A DNA stretch of 64,000 bases from Apostichopus japonicus (taxonomy: Eukaryota > Echinodermata > Holothuroidea > Aspidochirotida > Stichopodidae). The notes under the pieces were generated by a model. It did no database searches. It was not told the DNA's origin and saw only the letters and a list, made by a program, of their open reading frames with translations. The number at the start of each line of letters is the position of its first letter. Position 1 is the first letter of the stretch. This document shows positions 1 to 50,215 of the stretch, piece after piece. Location of the stretch: contig NC_092573.1 of NCBI RefSeq assembly GCF_037975245.1, positions 19,753,265 through 19,817,264 of the forward strand. Direction: 5' to 3'. The position numbers were made by a program, and so were the translations under genes.

Positions 1-2991
1 TTCTCTCCAAACACCAAGCTTTGTATCGGAACATCCAATCATATTCTGGAATTTGGTAAGTCAGAGCAAAGGTCTTCAAGTGGAAATTCGGGAGTCATTT
101 TAACAAACAGTTTTTCAACAGCCTTAAAAAGTGTGATTGCCAGTTCTGGCGCATGCTTCTGTATTAACTTTTTACTAAAGATCTCAATTTTCAAATATCA
201 AATTGATCCATCTCTATTCATTTGAATGTTTCTGGACCCCCCTTGAAAATTTGAACAATTAATTTTGTCATAGTTTTGGGGAACCAGACTTTTTTATTTT
301 TTATTTCATTCACTTCTGTGATACAGATATTTATATGAGAACAAGGAATATCTGAAACGCTTGACCAAACTAATACTCCCTGGATCCCCCACTAGAGCCC
401 TGAGATTGATATATCTGTGATACAGAATCATATGTCAATATTTTGTTAATGTCTATTAAACCTTTTTTCCCTCTCTCAGGTGTGGTACTTCAATAGGTTA
501 GACTTACCTAACTACATGGGTGGACTTCTACTGGCTGCTTACAGTGAATTACAGGAAAATGTAAGTTAGATCAGAAAAATGGCTTTCATGCTCCTCTTCT
601 TATTCCCCTTTTTTCCCCTTTTTCTTCTTTGGAATACTGGTGATTTTTTCAATCCTTTTTCTTAGCATCAGCATAAAAAGAAGAACTATTCTTGAGTCTG
701 TCAAGTAAAATGAACCTTTACGCTGTGTTTGCAGTGATGTTTCTGCCTTACATTAACATTCCTAGGTGGTTTCCCAAGGGAAGAGTTTTGGTCCAAAAAC
801 TGAAATTTTCCAATTTTAAGACACCCAAAAATAAAACAACGTTAGCAATAGGTCCTATGATCCATTCAAAGGGTCCGGGGGTATACTGGCCCACAGCTGG
901 TATTCTTTTTACCAAACCTACACATCTCTCCAACAGTGTACATGTTGGTCTGTTTTTGTTATTTTACTCTTTTTTTTTTCTTTTTTCTTTTTTTTTGAAA
1001 ACCAAATTTGCTGTATCTTCCGTTAGTAGTAGATTGCCTTCTTTCTCAAATTAGTAAAACAAACGTAGTTTCTTTTCCAAAGTTTTGGCTCGTTTCTTCC
1101 GTCGCCTTAATTATAATGCAACAAGTTTATGGTAGGTAACAAAAGCTCATTCCGCTCATTCTTTGAGAGAGAAACATATGTTGAAAACCTGATGAAGATT
1201 AGTCGATCGAAGGTGGCCTGTCAACATTGGACGAGATGATCTAAGCCGACGGGATGGTTATCATATTCTGCTTTAAGTGGAATGAAATACTCACATTTGG
1301 AATATTGAACACTTACTGAGTAAACTGTTCAATTTTAATCGTTTTCTGGTCATGTTTCTCATTTTCATCAACAGGCAAGCAGCCATTTGTCTACATACAC
1401 TCGCTATGTGAAGGTTCACACTCTGTGGGAGCACACACAGTTCTGGGAGGAGATGGGCCCACCCATGTACATGCTATGGATGTCCATAGGTGTCACACCA
1501 TCTCCCTTTGAGACCAGAGGTTTCACCAAAGCGTAAGTTTTGAATCACCACCTTTCCATTACTGAACTAAATGGGGTATGTGGGTACTCAACCTTAATTA
1601 CTACTGGCCTACCCTGCACTTTGTTCCAAATAGCTAAAGTGGGGATGGTAACTTTCTGGCACCTCTGCTCCACACCGATGTTTCACTCTGACCCTTGTAG
1701 AAAATAAATTGAGAACCCTCTCCCATTGTTACTAATAATTACATATACATTTTAAATTCTATACTGCTAGTAATTTGATCATTATGTATCGTTTACGCAC
1801 AAGAAGAAACTTGTTCTTACACGCACAATTCTTATTATTTTTCTTCACACTTTTAACAGGTTCATGTTGCAAATAGTCAAATGCATCCGCTACGACAACG
1901 TCCACATTCCAATCACCATGCTGGTTGACGAGTACAAGAGGCAGGGCATAGAGAAAAGCCACAGACGTGGAATCTACCACGACCTTCTCTTCTTAACCTT
2001 CACCGCCCTAGGAAAAGATAACATTGATCAGGGTATGTAACTTGTGTTTCTGGTTATAGCAAATACATTGACAAGCCCCACTGATGTTAGGAATCTTTCT
2101 TGTGGAAAATTGGAAGATAGATTGTTGATACTTGTGCCTGTTCAAATCATCCAAGTGTGTTTCACGTTCAGTTCTTTGTTCTGGGAGTGGCATACATAGG
2201 GTGGGAAGTTCAACATTTAGGTTAAGACCCCCTTCTTTTAGAAAGAGAAGGGAGGAGAGGGGAAGGCAGGGGTGCATTGTATTGCTAGGAATCGACAAAC
2301 GGGTCGTCGTCGATTTCTCTTGTGGGGTCAGTAATTACGATTATGACAATTAGTTACATAAGTATTCATAACAACAACATGTGTATTCAAGCGAAATAGT
2401 TTAGTAAAGAATGATGGCTTTCAGCTGCAATCTGTATTCTACTATTGTGTTTCTATTGTGTTATTACCCTATGATATGACGTCTTGGCCTAGTACACTAT
2501 CTTCCTAACAAGGCACAATAATAATTTGTTTTGAAAGATATAAATGTCAGATTTTATTTTTCTTTGATTAAGCAATACATCGCTTTAGTGACCTAAATGC
2601 GGCTCAGCTGACACCATTTTTACCACCCAAACTTTTTTTTCTTTTTCACTATCTCACATTCCCAGACTTTGATTTGAGTTAAGTTCCAATATTGATGATA
2701 CATAGATGTATTTAATTTTTTTATTATTCCATTTTATTTAGATTCCATTTGTTGCTTATTAATTTTGATAACAGTAATTGTACGTTTTCTCCTTTCCCAT
2801 TTACATATACAGAGGCATTTGACATGAAGTATCGATCAGCTTGGGACAAGTTAACAGTTGAATACAAGGATCAGATGCAGTATGATGATGGCCCACCACC
2901 AACAGCTGTTAGGATGTGCCACCTAGCCTTTGGGTCTCTGGCACTCCAAACTTCAGTTCAGGGCAAAAATAAGCCTCTTATTGATTGTTAG
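1..2991 (+). CDS. DENND4: DENN domain-containing protein 4 (DENND4/Crag family), last five coding exons, partial at 5' end
   Basis: Coding exons are <1-55, 480-560, 1375-1532, 1860-2032 and 2813-2991, all with GT-AG introns. They join into one 214-residue frame ending at TAG 2989-2991. The reading frame of the first exon starts at base 2. Family-typical C-terminal signatures are visible: HPIIFWNL joined across the first intron to VWYFNRLDLP, then PPMYMLW, then FTALGKDNIDQEAFDMKY, and a PPPTAVRMC-type tail followed by AFG. These match the conserved C-terminus of DENND4A/B/C and Drosophila Crag. Members of this family are guanine-nucleotide exchange factors for Rab10-type GTPases acting in polarised membrane traffic. 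The DENN domain itself is N-terminal and lies upstream of the window. The C-terminal tail after AFG is longer than I recall for the human proteins. The paralogue (A, B or C) cannot be assigned; an invertebrate probably has one gene. Family assignment is secure; exon borders follow splice consensus and frame. Confidence 0.9.
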
Positions 2992-3959
2992 GGTGTTTAG
3001 GGAAGTACTCATGCTACTAGCCCAAAGCAGAATCAATGAAGACCTACATATCCTACAAGAAGCTGTGGATAGAATCAGCATGTATTTTTTACTGTTAGGA
3101 TGCAAAACCTAGCTTCTGCATAAGGTCAGAAGTATGTAAAAGAATCAACATATCTTTTTGAATGATAGGATATTAAACCTAGCTTCCACAGAAGAACACA
3201 TGTGGTTTGAAAAGGAAAGAGAAAACACAGCTAGTTCTTTTGACTGTTAGGATATGAAACCTAGTAACTCAATTTCAAAAGTATGGAAAGATTCAAAATA
3301 TCTTGCTGATGGTTAGATTGTTAAAGTTATATGGTCTGAGATTGAACATCTTTAACAATGCTACCCATCAATTTCTTATTGTTGGCTTGTCCTGAAAGCA
3401 ACATGAGATGATTACATAAAAACTAAATATATTTTGTTAGCTGTCAATTCTGCTGAGTTTAGACAGTGCTCAGATATTTAATGTTAATGTGCAATGAGAC
3501 TTTTTGCATTGATCAGGATTGGCAAAATCTGTGGCTTTGCAGGAAGTTTTTTATGCAAGCCTACACAGGAGAGGCACCAATATCATTTGGAAATGCTGTA
3601 TGCTGAGGGGGTGGGGGTTGGGGGAGAGCTGGGGAACAGAAATAGAAATAACTATTGCTGATAGTATCCATTACATGGTAATGTTCACTATGTGGATACG
3701 TTGTAACCAATCAGTGTGTCTGTTAGCTGGCAAAAGATTTTTAAAGCTGTCCATCAAGAAATGATAAACTTCTATATATTGAAGTTTTGATGAAGGGGAT
3801 GGTATGGAATAACTAATTTTCAGCTGATTACCTCTATATCTTAAAATGTATTCAATACAGATGGCATGCATCATTTACGATACTTAATATTCTTCTTCAT
3901 CTTGGCCAGTTATTTTTGGTTGTAAAGGAGTCGATAAATGTTTACTCTCATTGTGAGTT

Positions 3960-4335
3960 AAACCTAGACGCTCTTAGAGTGAAACGTAGAAGCTCTTAAA
4001 GTGAAACTTACAGCTCTGAGAGTGAAACGTAGAAGCCCTGAGAGTGAAACGTAGAAGCTCTGAGAGTGAAACGTAGAAGCTCTGAGAGTAAAATGTAGAA
4101 GCTCTTAGAGTGAAATGTAGACGCTCTAAGAGTGATACGTAGAAAGCTCTGAGAGTGAAACGTAGAAGCTCTAAGAGTGAAACGTAGAAAGCTCTAAGAG
4201 TGAAACGTAGAAGCTCATAGAGTGAAACTTAGCAGCTTTAAGAGTGAAACATAGAAGCTCTACGAGTGAGAAACATAGAAGCTCTACGAGTGAGAAACCT
4301 AGAATCTTTAGGAGTGAAACGTAGAAACTCTCAAA
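3960..4335. repeat. Minisatellite, about 22-base unit
   Basis: About 16-17 imperfect copies of a unit close to AGCTCTGAGAGTGAAACGTA, with variants such as TTAGAGTGAAAC and TACGAGTGAGAAAC. It lies within the putative 3' UTR of the DENND4-type gene. The unit length drifts between 21 and 24 bases, so it does not encode a regular peptide repeat. Confidence 0.9.
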
Positions 4336-6645
4336 CGGGTCTTAACTGAAGGAAGTTCCTTTTTGAAATGTTAAGTTTCAAGCTACAGGTAGAATTTATA
4401 AGTATTGTTATATTTACTCAATAGTGGTCTGTATCTGATTGAAATGTTTACAAGCTATTTATCACCCCTTTATGGTACAGCAACTTAGAAATTCCAGTTT
4501 TGAATTCATGCAACTCTCTCCCCAGTTGCCAATTGCTCCACAGAGGTGCCTGTGGTGTTCATTCATCTTGCAGGACTTAACATTAAACCTTAACCCCCCC
4601 CCCCCCCCAACCTTCATGCCATTGTAAAGGCCAAAGCTTTTCTATTGTACTTTCAAAATTTACATAATAATAGTCAGACTGAGCTAAAATCTCATTTGTC
4701 AAATCTTTTGTTATCATTTCAGTTTACACTTTACTGTCAAATTATATTTGTTAGTATATGTCTCAAAATTCAAGGAAAAAGTTGGAGGAAAAAACAAGAA
4801 AGGAAACATTAGTTATGGAGGATAATGTGATATTGCAAGATTTCCATTGAGGTGGAATCAATTTATGGAAATACAAGAAAAAGCATGGAACAGGGTATTT
4901 TTGCTGCCAAAATTTGATGGTACGTTATGCCAGCTTTAAAGTAATTTTGTTTGGTTAGGTCGTCGTATTTTAAATTATGACTGAATTTTTTTTTTTGTGT
5001 AATGTTGTGTCCATTTCTAAATTTTGTTTTTCATTTATCTAAACTAAGGTTTCCGTTTTATTAGATCGGTACTTTACCTTTTTTTTTTCTGCGAGGAGGT
5101 GATTCCATTTTTGTCAATCATCTCCGTTTTCTAATTTTGTTTATCATATATTTTCTCACCTTGTTACAGTTTGCTAGGCAAACTTTTTGTTATCTTGGTT
5201 CATTGTATCTTATGACCTTGCTAAACAATCCAATTTCAGGACTCACGCTAGTTTTATGCTGAGTCATGTTCCAATGGGGTCTTTGTTTGTCTGTACCCTT
5301 CATACTCACTAGCACGAATTATGATAGTTGACAACATTTATGTAAATACTGGCACGACATATTGTCAAACGGAATGTCGAGAGGCAGGTCTCACTGTCCC
5401 CTCTCCCCTCACTGCCACCCACCCCCCCCCCCCCTAAACATAACTTGATCTCCAAGACCGGTAAATTATTTTTAATACAGCTCTTCTACAGACTGTTATC
5501 TAATTCTTTTATTTGTCTGGTATATACTTTTTTTTAATAAACAGCTTATAACAAGATTTTACATGTTAGGTATTTGACACATAATCTAAGTCCTAAAACA
5601 TTGAAATTCTTATTTTTTCAATTTTTTTTTTCATTTTTTTTTCTCAATTTGATCTCTTTTAATTTATATTGTACCTAATTTTCAAGATGTAAAACCTATT
5701 TACCAATCATTAACTTGCCTTGTATAATTGTATCGGCATCATGTTTAATTCACTTATTTGTCAGTACTTTCTCATATTTGCAATATTTTATGTTCGTTTC
5801 TCTCTCCTTATTGTTCCTTCGGTTCGAATCAAGAGTTAAAGATAATCTCTATTCTCATTTAAATATGTCCCTAAATGTGTTTTTTTTTTATGAAGATAAA
5901 ATAAATTCCTGACACGCACTGAGGTTCGGGTGAGTTCCTAAAATGTGCCTGTGAAATTGTAATCTTGCAAGTGCTGAATAAAACATTTCGGCTAATTCAA
6001 CATAGGGACAATTGGGAAATTGTTTGAAGATTTTTTTTTTTTATGGAACAGTGACATAGCCCTGAGGGTAGAGTGAGATGGGGAGGGGGGGGGCAGTATT
6101 CTCTCACATTCTTGCCTATAGCAGGAACAAATTGCATTGTTTTTTGCACATTGGAATGCCAGTATCTTGTTTGCGTTTAGAATTTACAACTTTTTGTTTT
6201 TTTCACGTCCACTGTTTTGTTTGGTTTAGTGCACTTTTTCACAAACTTTCAACTGGAAAAGGTATTTTTGTAAATGGTTTGGATGTTTTAAGATTTGATA
6301 TTAATCACTTTTGGCTTTGATTGAAATTAAATACTTACCTCGAACAAAAAAATAATAATTAAAGCACGGATTTTGAGTGTTTGTGTAAATATTTAAGGGT
6401 TATTGTTCTTCTCTCTTTTTTTTCTTTTTTTTTTGGCTCATTGGTTGATTTGTATATTTTGTAAAGGGTAATTATGCGCATCATGTTTAAATAGATTTTG
6501 TAAAGCCCATGTCTTACATAGCTCTGTGATATACATTTCATGTTACCTTTTAATTGAAGATTACCACAGAATTTTGAAGGTAATTACTGTGTAAATAATA
6601 GCATGAATGTAAATAGTTCAATGTAATACTGGGATGGGTAATCAA

Positions 6646-6651
6646 AATAAA
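6646..6651 (+). terminator. Candidate poly(A) signal AATAAA, DENND4-type gene
   Basis: An AATAAA hexamer in AT-rich sequence, followed about 25-40 bases later by T/G-rich sequence. It is the most distal of several hexamers after the stop codon, so it is a candidate only. Confidence 0.35.
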
Positions 6652-9600
6652 TGTGTAATGAAATCAAAAGGTCTTGGTATTTTTCAATTTTGTGTCATGT
6701 CATTTGTTATAAAATTCACCTTTCTGGTCTTCCTTCCCAAAGTTTTATCAATGTCAAAGGAAATACAAAGGAGTAATTGCCCAGCAATGTGTTAGTTGAT
6801 TTATATTCGGGAAGGCATTCATGGCTTTTGCAACCCTGTTAATGGATAAGGCTGCAGTGACTGAACACTGGCTTGTATTTAGCTGTTTGCTGGCAACCCA
6901 ATTTGAGATATTGATGACAGATGTGTGTCCAGGGGTTGGATTTTGAGGGTGGGGGGGGGTACATCCCTCTCCACCCTTTCAACCTATAAAAATTTAAACA
7001 TACTTATGAGTATAACCTTCCTTTAAGACCTAATTAACTAGCTAATTGTCTAAATATAACCTCACAATGTTCTACTAGATGTCTAAATTTCTCATGGAGG
7101 ACCTCCAGACTCCTCTTCATGAGAGCAATCTTCAACTAAAACCAGAACCACACACCCTCTTGTGTGAAGTCCTTGATCCGCCCTGTATGAGGTCAAGAAT
7201 CAAACAGAAACAAATCCGAATTTTTGTTTCACAAATTGAAATGAGTCAAAGTTTAAATTGCACTCCATTCATGAAATCGGTTACGTCTTATGGTCACTCC
7301 GAGCAGAATTGCCTGTTAGAAGAATGCTAATTTCAACCTGATGTCCGTCGTTCCTAGGTCTAGGAAGTTGATTCCAATGACGGCCGACATTTCTTGTATT
7401 CTGGCTCTTTGAAGAACTTGCTTCAGCTGAAATATTAAATGCTCTCGTAGCTATTGGTAAGAATATTCTTTTTAGTGGTAAATGAATAGGTGTCTTGCTT
7501 AGTCTACATATTATGCTGTAAATGTCGACACATCATTGATGATGAGCTAAGTTAGTGGTCTGAAGTAGTTCTGCGAAACACTTCTCTGCACACGTATACC
7601 ACTATGTTACACTTCATAAATTGGAAATGATCAGCCAAACGGACATTAGGAATGCGAAAATACAGCCGGTTGTGGTAATAAGGGGAAATTTCTCCACAAA
7701 TACCCTCTTCGCATCTGCTAAGGGCATATAAACTGTTAAATTGAATTGGGTAGTTATGGATTTCGCATATTTTTGTGAATCATGAATGATCCCACTGGCT
7801 GTAATTATACTTATAGGCCTATGCACTCGATGAAGTGACCAACATTTATTCCATCCATGATATAGCGATAACTTGCCATCAAATTTGTGGTACTCTCGTG
7901 TTATTTTTAGCCGCCTGCACTATATAAATGGCATGATACTGTCATCAGTGACCCTAAAACTTGAGCTAGACTAAGGGAGTAACTATAGAAGAACTCGCCA
8001 ATGTTGTAGTGGCAAGTGGGGGATCGAACATATAGTAGCATGGTGGGCTCATAATTGACGCACTTAAGGATTTGATCAAAGATATCTATCAAGGAAAAAT
8101 TCAAATCACTCGACTGTATGTGTTTTTCATATGTGTAGCTCCTCAAAAATGTTATGATCTCAAAGTATTTAAGGTTCTGTGCATATGCACCGTACAATTG
8201 AGCAGAATTTGACCACAAAATGTCTGCCGTGTCAAGTTCTTTCATACCCCTAAATTGACACATTCGTTGTAAAGCTAACTGTAGTGTAGGCCTTAGTACA
8301 CATCCATTGACTTTAGATGCTGTTTACTATGCTCTGAGCCTCTAAGCTCAGACTGGACAGGTTCCAGAGAGCAGTGTTATCATATTGAGGTAATGTTGGC
8401 TACTTTTAGGGAGTAAGATTTCCAAATGACCAAAAAATGTGCAAAACTGGTGGGAGGGTATTAAAAGCTTTAAAAGTACCACAATTTGGTCAGCAAATAG
8501 CTGAAATGGATTCAAACTCATGAAATATGTCATTCTGCTTGACTGCAAAAAGTTAAGGTGGCCTGCTGTATCGTTGCTAGTAATAATCGAAGGTGTGTCA
8601 ATTACGGGGGTGTGTCAATTATGAAGCCTTTACTATACAGTATATTGATAACGTCATGTTGGCTGCATACTTGTATGATCATTACCAAATTGTACAAGTC
8701 CACTGAGCTTCCCAGTCTGATGTGGTGGTGCAGTCAATGTGGTGATAGAGTATTATTTAATATTGTTTGTATGAATATTGTTAAAGTCACCTAAGCCACC
8801 ATCATATTGTGTAGGCACAGTGCCAGTGAAGGATGGACCCTCTGTTGATAATTTAATGAGAATTAAACTTTCAATTTACTGGGGCCTGGATAGGGTGAGG
8901 AACTTGATAGGCCAAATGAAACTTTATGGGGTTGCCGCTGGTACAGTGAACACAAAAGTCACAAACAGATGATTTCCAGTTCAGTAAAACAAAAAGTATA
9001 ATTCTGTCCCTTAAAGTTGCTCTGAGAAATTATGAACCAACGAAAGTCTAGTAAATGACAGAACTATTTCTACCTTGGGAAAGGTAAATGAGACAGGTCT
9101 GAAAAAATAACTAAATGCTACTGTGTAAGAAAAGTCACACAAGAAAGAACCTGGGTACGAAAAACCAAACAACTGAACGCAGATTCGCTCTCAACCCCAG
9201 TCCCCTTGCATTGAGACACTGTGTGATCAGCGTCAGGTGTGTATCACGATTTCCCTAGAAGGGAACATTGTGCTACACATGATCTTAACTCAAAGTAAAT
9301 ACTTGCTAGTATTAAAAGAGTTACTCACTTTTCAAAACCCATAACTGAACTGATGAACATATGTGCTAGTTTCTGCTTTATGCCAGGAGCTAGCCACAAC
9401 CATTTAAATGATAGGCTAAGGACATTCCTCAACCTCCTATTGCCTAATAACTCTAATGCTCAGGTGTCCCTAGCCAGATAATTGGCTATTGCTCTATATT
9501 CAGCATAATTAAAATGAGCACAAAAGGCTAATCCTCCCAAGAATTACTAACCGGATCTCAACAACCTCTAACAAAGGCAACAGGATTTTTTTAAACTCAA

Positions 9601-10156
9601 GCTTGACAACAACTTTATAATTCAGTACACTGCATTAAAATTTGCATTGCACTGTGTACAGAGATTAGTACATTTAAAAATGTATAAGTCCGTGAAGATT
9701 CCATCTTGATCGGCTAAGTCGCAGTAGCCACAGTGATAGAGCATATTTTGGATCAATTTAAGGTTGGCTCCATTTACAGAGATTGTTCCATAAAAATGTC
9801 TAATATTCTTTGGGCGTCAATCCTGATGTGGAGGCCCAGTCTCAGTCACAGTGGTGGATGAACATATTTTTGTTTTTAATTGTTGGTCACATGAATGGAG
9901 ATTATTTCATACAAATTGTTGAAGTCCACTGTGCCTCCATCATGATGTGTATACATGTGCAGTCACCGGAAGTGGTAGAGTATGTCAATGTTTGATGATT
10001 GGGACTGCGCCTGTGGAGGTGGAATGATGTTTTAAATTGGCAATTTATAATCTATAGTTGTACCAAGCAAAGTTGGGACTACACTATATATGTAAACTGG
10101 TACTTCATCTACTCTGACAGCAATATCTGGTTGAACGTGCATATTGTTTATTACAG
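6652..10156. other. Intergenic region, no gene recognised
   Basis: This separates the DENND4-type gene from the first coding exon of SKIC3. ORFs at 7079-7330, 7907-8263 and 9810-9995 have no recognisable domain. Between about 8640 and 9990 there are two or three diverged copies of a segment containing AAGTCCACTG, a GATGTGGTG-like motif and GTGGT(G)ATAGAGTAT. The SKIC3 promoter and any non-coding first exon should lie here, but no core promoter motif is clear. A TTACAG at 10151-10156 could be the acceptor of a 5' UTR intron. Confidence 0.5.
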
Positions 10157-10168
10157 TCCGACATTACC

Positions 10169-46501
<36,333 letters not shown>

Positions 46502-47647
46502 ATATAAGAATCTTAGAGGACTGTGGGACTGAATGATGCCAATTTGATGCCTCTGGATTGGTCGACACGGTTCACGATAATATAAAACAGACGTTCTATG
46601 ATCTGATTGTCATATGCACTACTATTGAAAAAAATGGTCACAATTACAGGTGGCCAGAAAAAACTTGATGAAAAACAACATTTGTTCAAGCAACATTACT
46701 TGCTTTAATGATGATTATTCTATCTCATTCTAATGGATACATCATATATTATTACTTTTGGGACCCTGGAAGGTGTGTTTTTGGAGATTTGAGAGGGGAA
46801 TGCCTAAACTATGCAATGGAAACTTGTCCTTTCTGTTGATAACTTTCTAGAGATAAAGCATTGTAGAACTAATGAATTGTTTTGTTCAAGCATAATCATT
46901 TGCCTTAACGATGATTATTCTGCCTCGTTCTAATGGATACATCATATATTATGACCTTTGGGACCCTGGGAGTTTTTTGTTTTTTTTAGAACTAAATGAA
47001 ATGTTTTGTTCAAGCATCATTACTTTGCTTAAACTACCTTTTCAATGTTAATAATATAATTATTAATATTCATTTTATTACCTTTGGAATCCTGGAATAT
47101 TGTTTTATTTTTGAGAACTAATGAAATGTTCTGTTTAAGCATCATTACTTTGCTTACATTACCTATTCATTGTTAAAAATATATTTATTCATATTAATTT
47201 TATTACCTTTGGAAGCAGACTTTGAGAACTTTGAGAACTGAAATGGTTTGTTCAAGCATCATTACTTTGCTTAAATTACCCTTTTCATTATTAATAATAT
47301 AATTATTAATAATAATTTAATTACCTTTGAAATCGTGGAAGCAGACTTTGAACCAGCTGCTCATGATTTCTTTAACTATTTGCTTACAATTTTACCTGAA
47401 ACTGATGAAACTATTAGAATTTTTCCAGATTCTGACAACATATATATTGAAAATTAGACAGGAGGGGAATACATTGTGGAGCTTACAAGGACATCTTAGA
47501 ACACTTTTTCTTGGTGACTGTCTAACATTTTCCCAGCTCTTTCATTTTTGTTTTGTTTTGGAGGGTTTTGGGGGTAAAGCTATATTCCAATAGAAATGAT
47601 GATATCTTCAATAATGATGTTCAACCCCTCATTGTGACTCAAATAAA
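46502..47647 (+). other. SKIC3: Putative SKIC3 3' UTR with internal tandem repeat
   Basis: From the stop to a candidate AATAAA at 47642-47647. Between about 46680 and 47335 a unit of 120-200 bases recurs five times: TTTGTTCAAGCATCATTACT, TTGCTT, a TTATTAATAT-like stretch, ATTACCTTTGGGACCCTGG and a GAGAACTAATGAAATG part. The ORF at 47327-47593 has no recognised motif. Confidence 0.5.
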
Positions 47648-49879
47648 AAGTAAAAATGCAGCTTTGCATTAACAGAACACTCATTTCCATGTCACCTTAA
47701 TTTGTTTCAGTTTTCTTTGCTAAAGTGAAACCTGTTATATCTTGATGAGTAAAACTAGACATGTAAAACAAACTAAAACATGGTCTGTATACACTGTTCA
47801 CACTTACACCAAAATCAGCTTCTTAGGACAGGATGGAAACAAATCCAGAAAACATTCGCTATTGAGATACCCCCCCTCCCCAAATCTCAAAGTTAACTCC
47901 TCTTCCACCCTCTCCCCCCCCCCCCCCCGTCTTTAACAAAGTCTGAACATTCATGTTAGCATCTGACCTCCACAATGAAACGTTGTACTAAACGTTGATG
48001 TACATATCAAATATGATGCTTATATTTGTCTGCGTTTCCTTTTCATGAGTCAAGGGTGTCGCATGCAAACAACCAAACACACTTATCTCTTACACCATCT
48101 CATATTTTCCTTACACTCACCACAAGGAATCATAAATACTCTTTGAGGCTGATTATCAAACTATAAGTACCAAATGTCAACCCTCCAAACAAGCCCCTCC
48201 ACCCCCCCCCCCCTCCCCCTGCCCTTGCAATATGTATATTCTTACCACCACATGTAAGGTTGGAACATTTGCAAACTACAGTTTACTTTTGCAAGGAATA
48301 TGTTTTGCTTCGTTTTCAAAGAAAATGTTAATATCATGAAAGTAGCTGCTTAAATTTGTACGAGAATATATACCCGTGTACAGTCTTCAACTAAATCCAG
48401 TAAACAACTAGCAAGACTCCTTTGAAGATGAAGTGCTTGTTGGGATTAATGAGCTCAAGCAAGTGGAGGTAATTTTGCCGAACCAACAACATATTTACTT
48501 GAAAATTGAATTGAGAGTGCCTCTTTAATATCATAAGAAGTCTTAAAATTCTAAAGCCCCACAGATTTGCAGAATGTACTGTATATCAATAAATCCTCTA
48601 AATTATCAAACCTTGAACTTAAGAAACCATAGAATAAACATCTTATCCATTTTACTGTTCAAAAAAAAAGGGCAAAAAAAAAAAAAACACCTGACATTTA
48701 GATACAACTTGCATATGTTTTGATAGACTCATAAATCAAGAGGAAGATTTGTAAACAGATCTAAAAAGCCATTTGGAAATTCACGTTACCTGGAGTTAAA
48801 CATGCTCGGTGCTTTTACTAAATCCAGGTTTTGATTTAGCAAAAATTAATTCCTGTTTAATACATCATAGCACTTTGTACTAGTTTGCCCAAAGCAATAT
48901 GCCATTTCACCCTAATGGAGGAAGTCCCTTTTTTGAAACGAGGTTACCTGTGATTTGAGGTTCCTTACGATTTGGAGAAAGTTTCCACATCTTTTATTCA
49001 GGGAACTTTGTTCATGATTCAATATTTTATCTTGTGCATAAGATTTGACAATGAATCAATTAGCATCAATTTGGTAGAAGCATAAAACAAAACACAAAAA
49101 CCAGAAAAAAAAACAATACAACAGCAGCAGTGCTTTAAATTTACAGCATAAAATATTCAGACTGCTGGTAATATTTTTTATTCCATTTCACAAGTTGGAA
49201 CGTGCGAACAACAAATTTTACAAGTCATTTTTAACGTTGGTATATTTCACGAAACATCGCACTGTTAAATTTTCCCAACTGACTTGTACAGCTCACTAAA
49301 TCATGTTTTCTGTTGTGTAATTTGGCCTAACTCCAAGTTTTGTGAGATCTTATGACACAGAGAGCCTACTCTTCCTTTTATCATAACCCCCCTCCCCTTT
49401 CCTTCCCTCCCCAGCCCCCTCTGCTTTAATCCCCTTCCCACCCCCTCTACATGTAAGTTTGTAAGACAAACTAACTGTACAAGAAGTTGGAAGTGTTACA
49501 GGAGCAAGATAAACTAATGTCTGTTTATTTTACTTTTTGTATGCTTTGCTTTCCTATTACAATCTACAAAGTTACAAACACTAATTAAATAAAAATGCAA
49601 CCTTTTTTTGTGGGAATGATATTTTCCTCTTTAGATGATGATTTAATTAATTATTAATAGAAAGGAATATGTACCTTACACCAGTGCAGTAAAGGATCCA
49701 GCTCTCCTTGGTAGTCAACAGTAGCATCCTCCCAACATAAGAAACCATGTGCTGCTCTAGGTAGCCATGGGCAAGCATGTCAAAAATTTCCACTCATGAA
49801 TATGCAGTGTTTACAACTAATTGCACTCATGAATAATCTAATGACCAAATTAACATCACAAAAAATATTCACTGCCAGT

Positions 49880-50215
49880 TGGGATAATTCAGCCAGTTGG
49901 GACAATTTCCTAATGCTAATACCTCTCTAAACTGTACTCCAATATCATGCTTCAAAGCACTGGTATTGACAGAACAAACAGTTCCTAACCTTAATCTGAT
50001 AGAAACATGATATTCATATACAGTATAGAAAAAATTGTCCCAACTGGGTGGACAATCTCCTAGGGCTAATACCTCTCTGAAACTGTCATCCCATATCATG
50101 CTCTCAAAGCACTGGTATTGACAGTACAGACAGTTCCTAACCTTTATCTGATAGAAACATGATACTCTTTCTGACACTACCAGTGCTCTGAAGCGGGACA
50201 TGACAATACAGTATA
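49880..50215. repeat. Tandem duplication of about 165 bases
   Basis: Two diverged copies, one at about 49880-50040 and one at about 50040-50210. Both contain GCTAATACCTCTCTGAAACT, AAAGCACTGGTATTGACAG, CAGTTCCTAACCTTAATCTG and ATAGAAACATGATA. Each ends in or near ACAGTATAGAAA. Confidence 0.9.

Larger units (their letters stand above)
2992..6651 (+). other. Putative long 3' UTR of the DENND4-type gene
   Basis: No coding exon is recognisable after the TAG at 2989-2991. The stretch is AT-rich with T-runs and contains a 22-base minisatellite (3960-4335). AATAAA hexamers occur near 5536, at 5977-5982 and at 6646-6651; the real cleavage site cannot be decided from sequence. Short ORFs here (for example 3519-3764, 5715-5912, 6078-6320) show no family motif. 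Confidence 0.4.
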
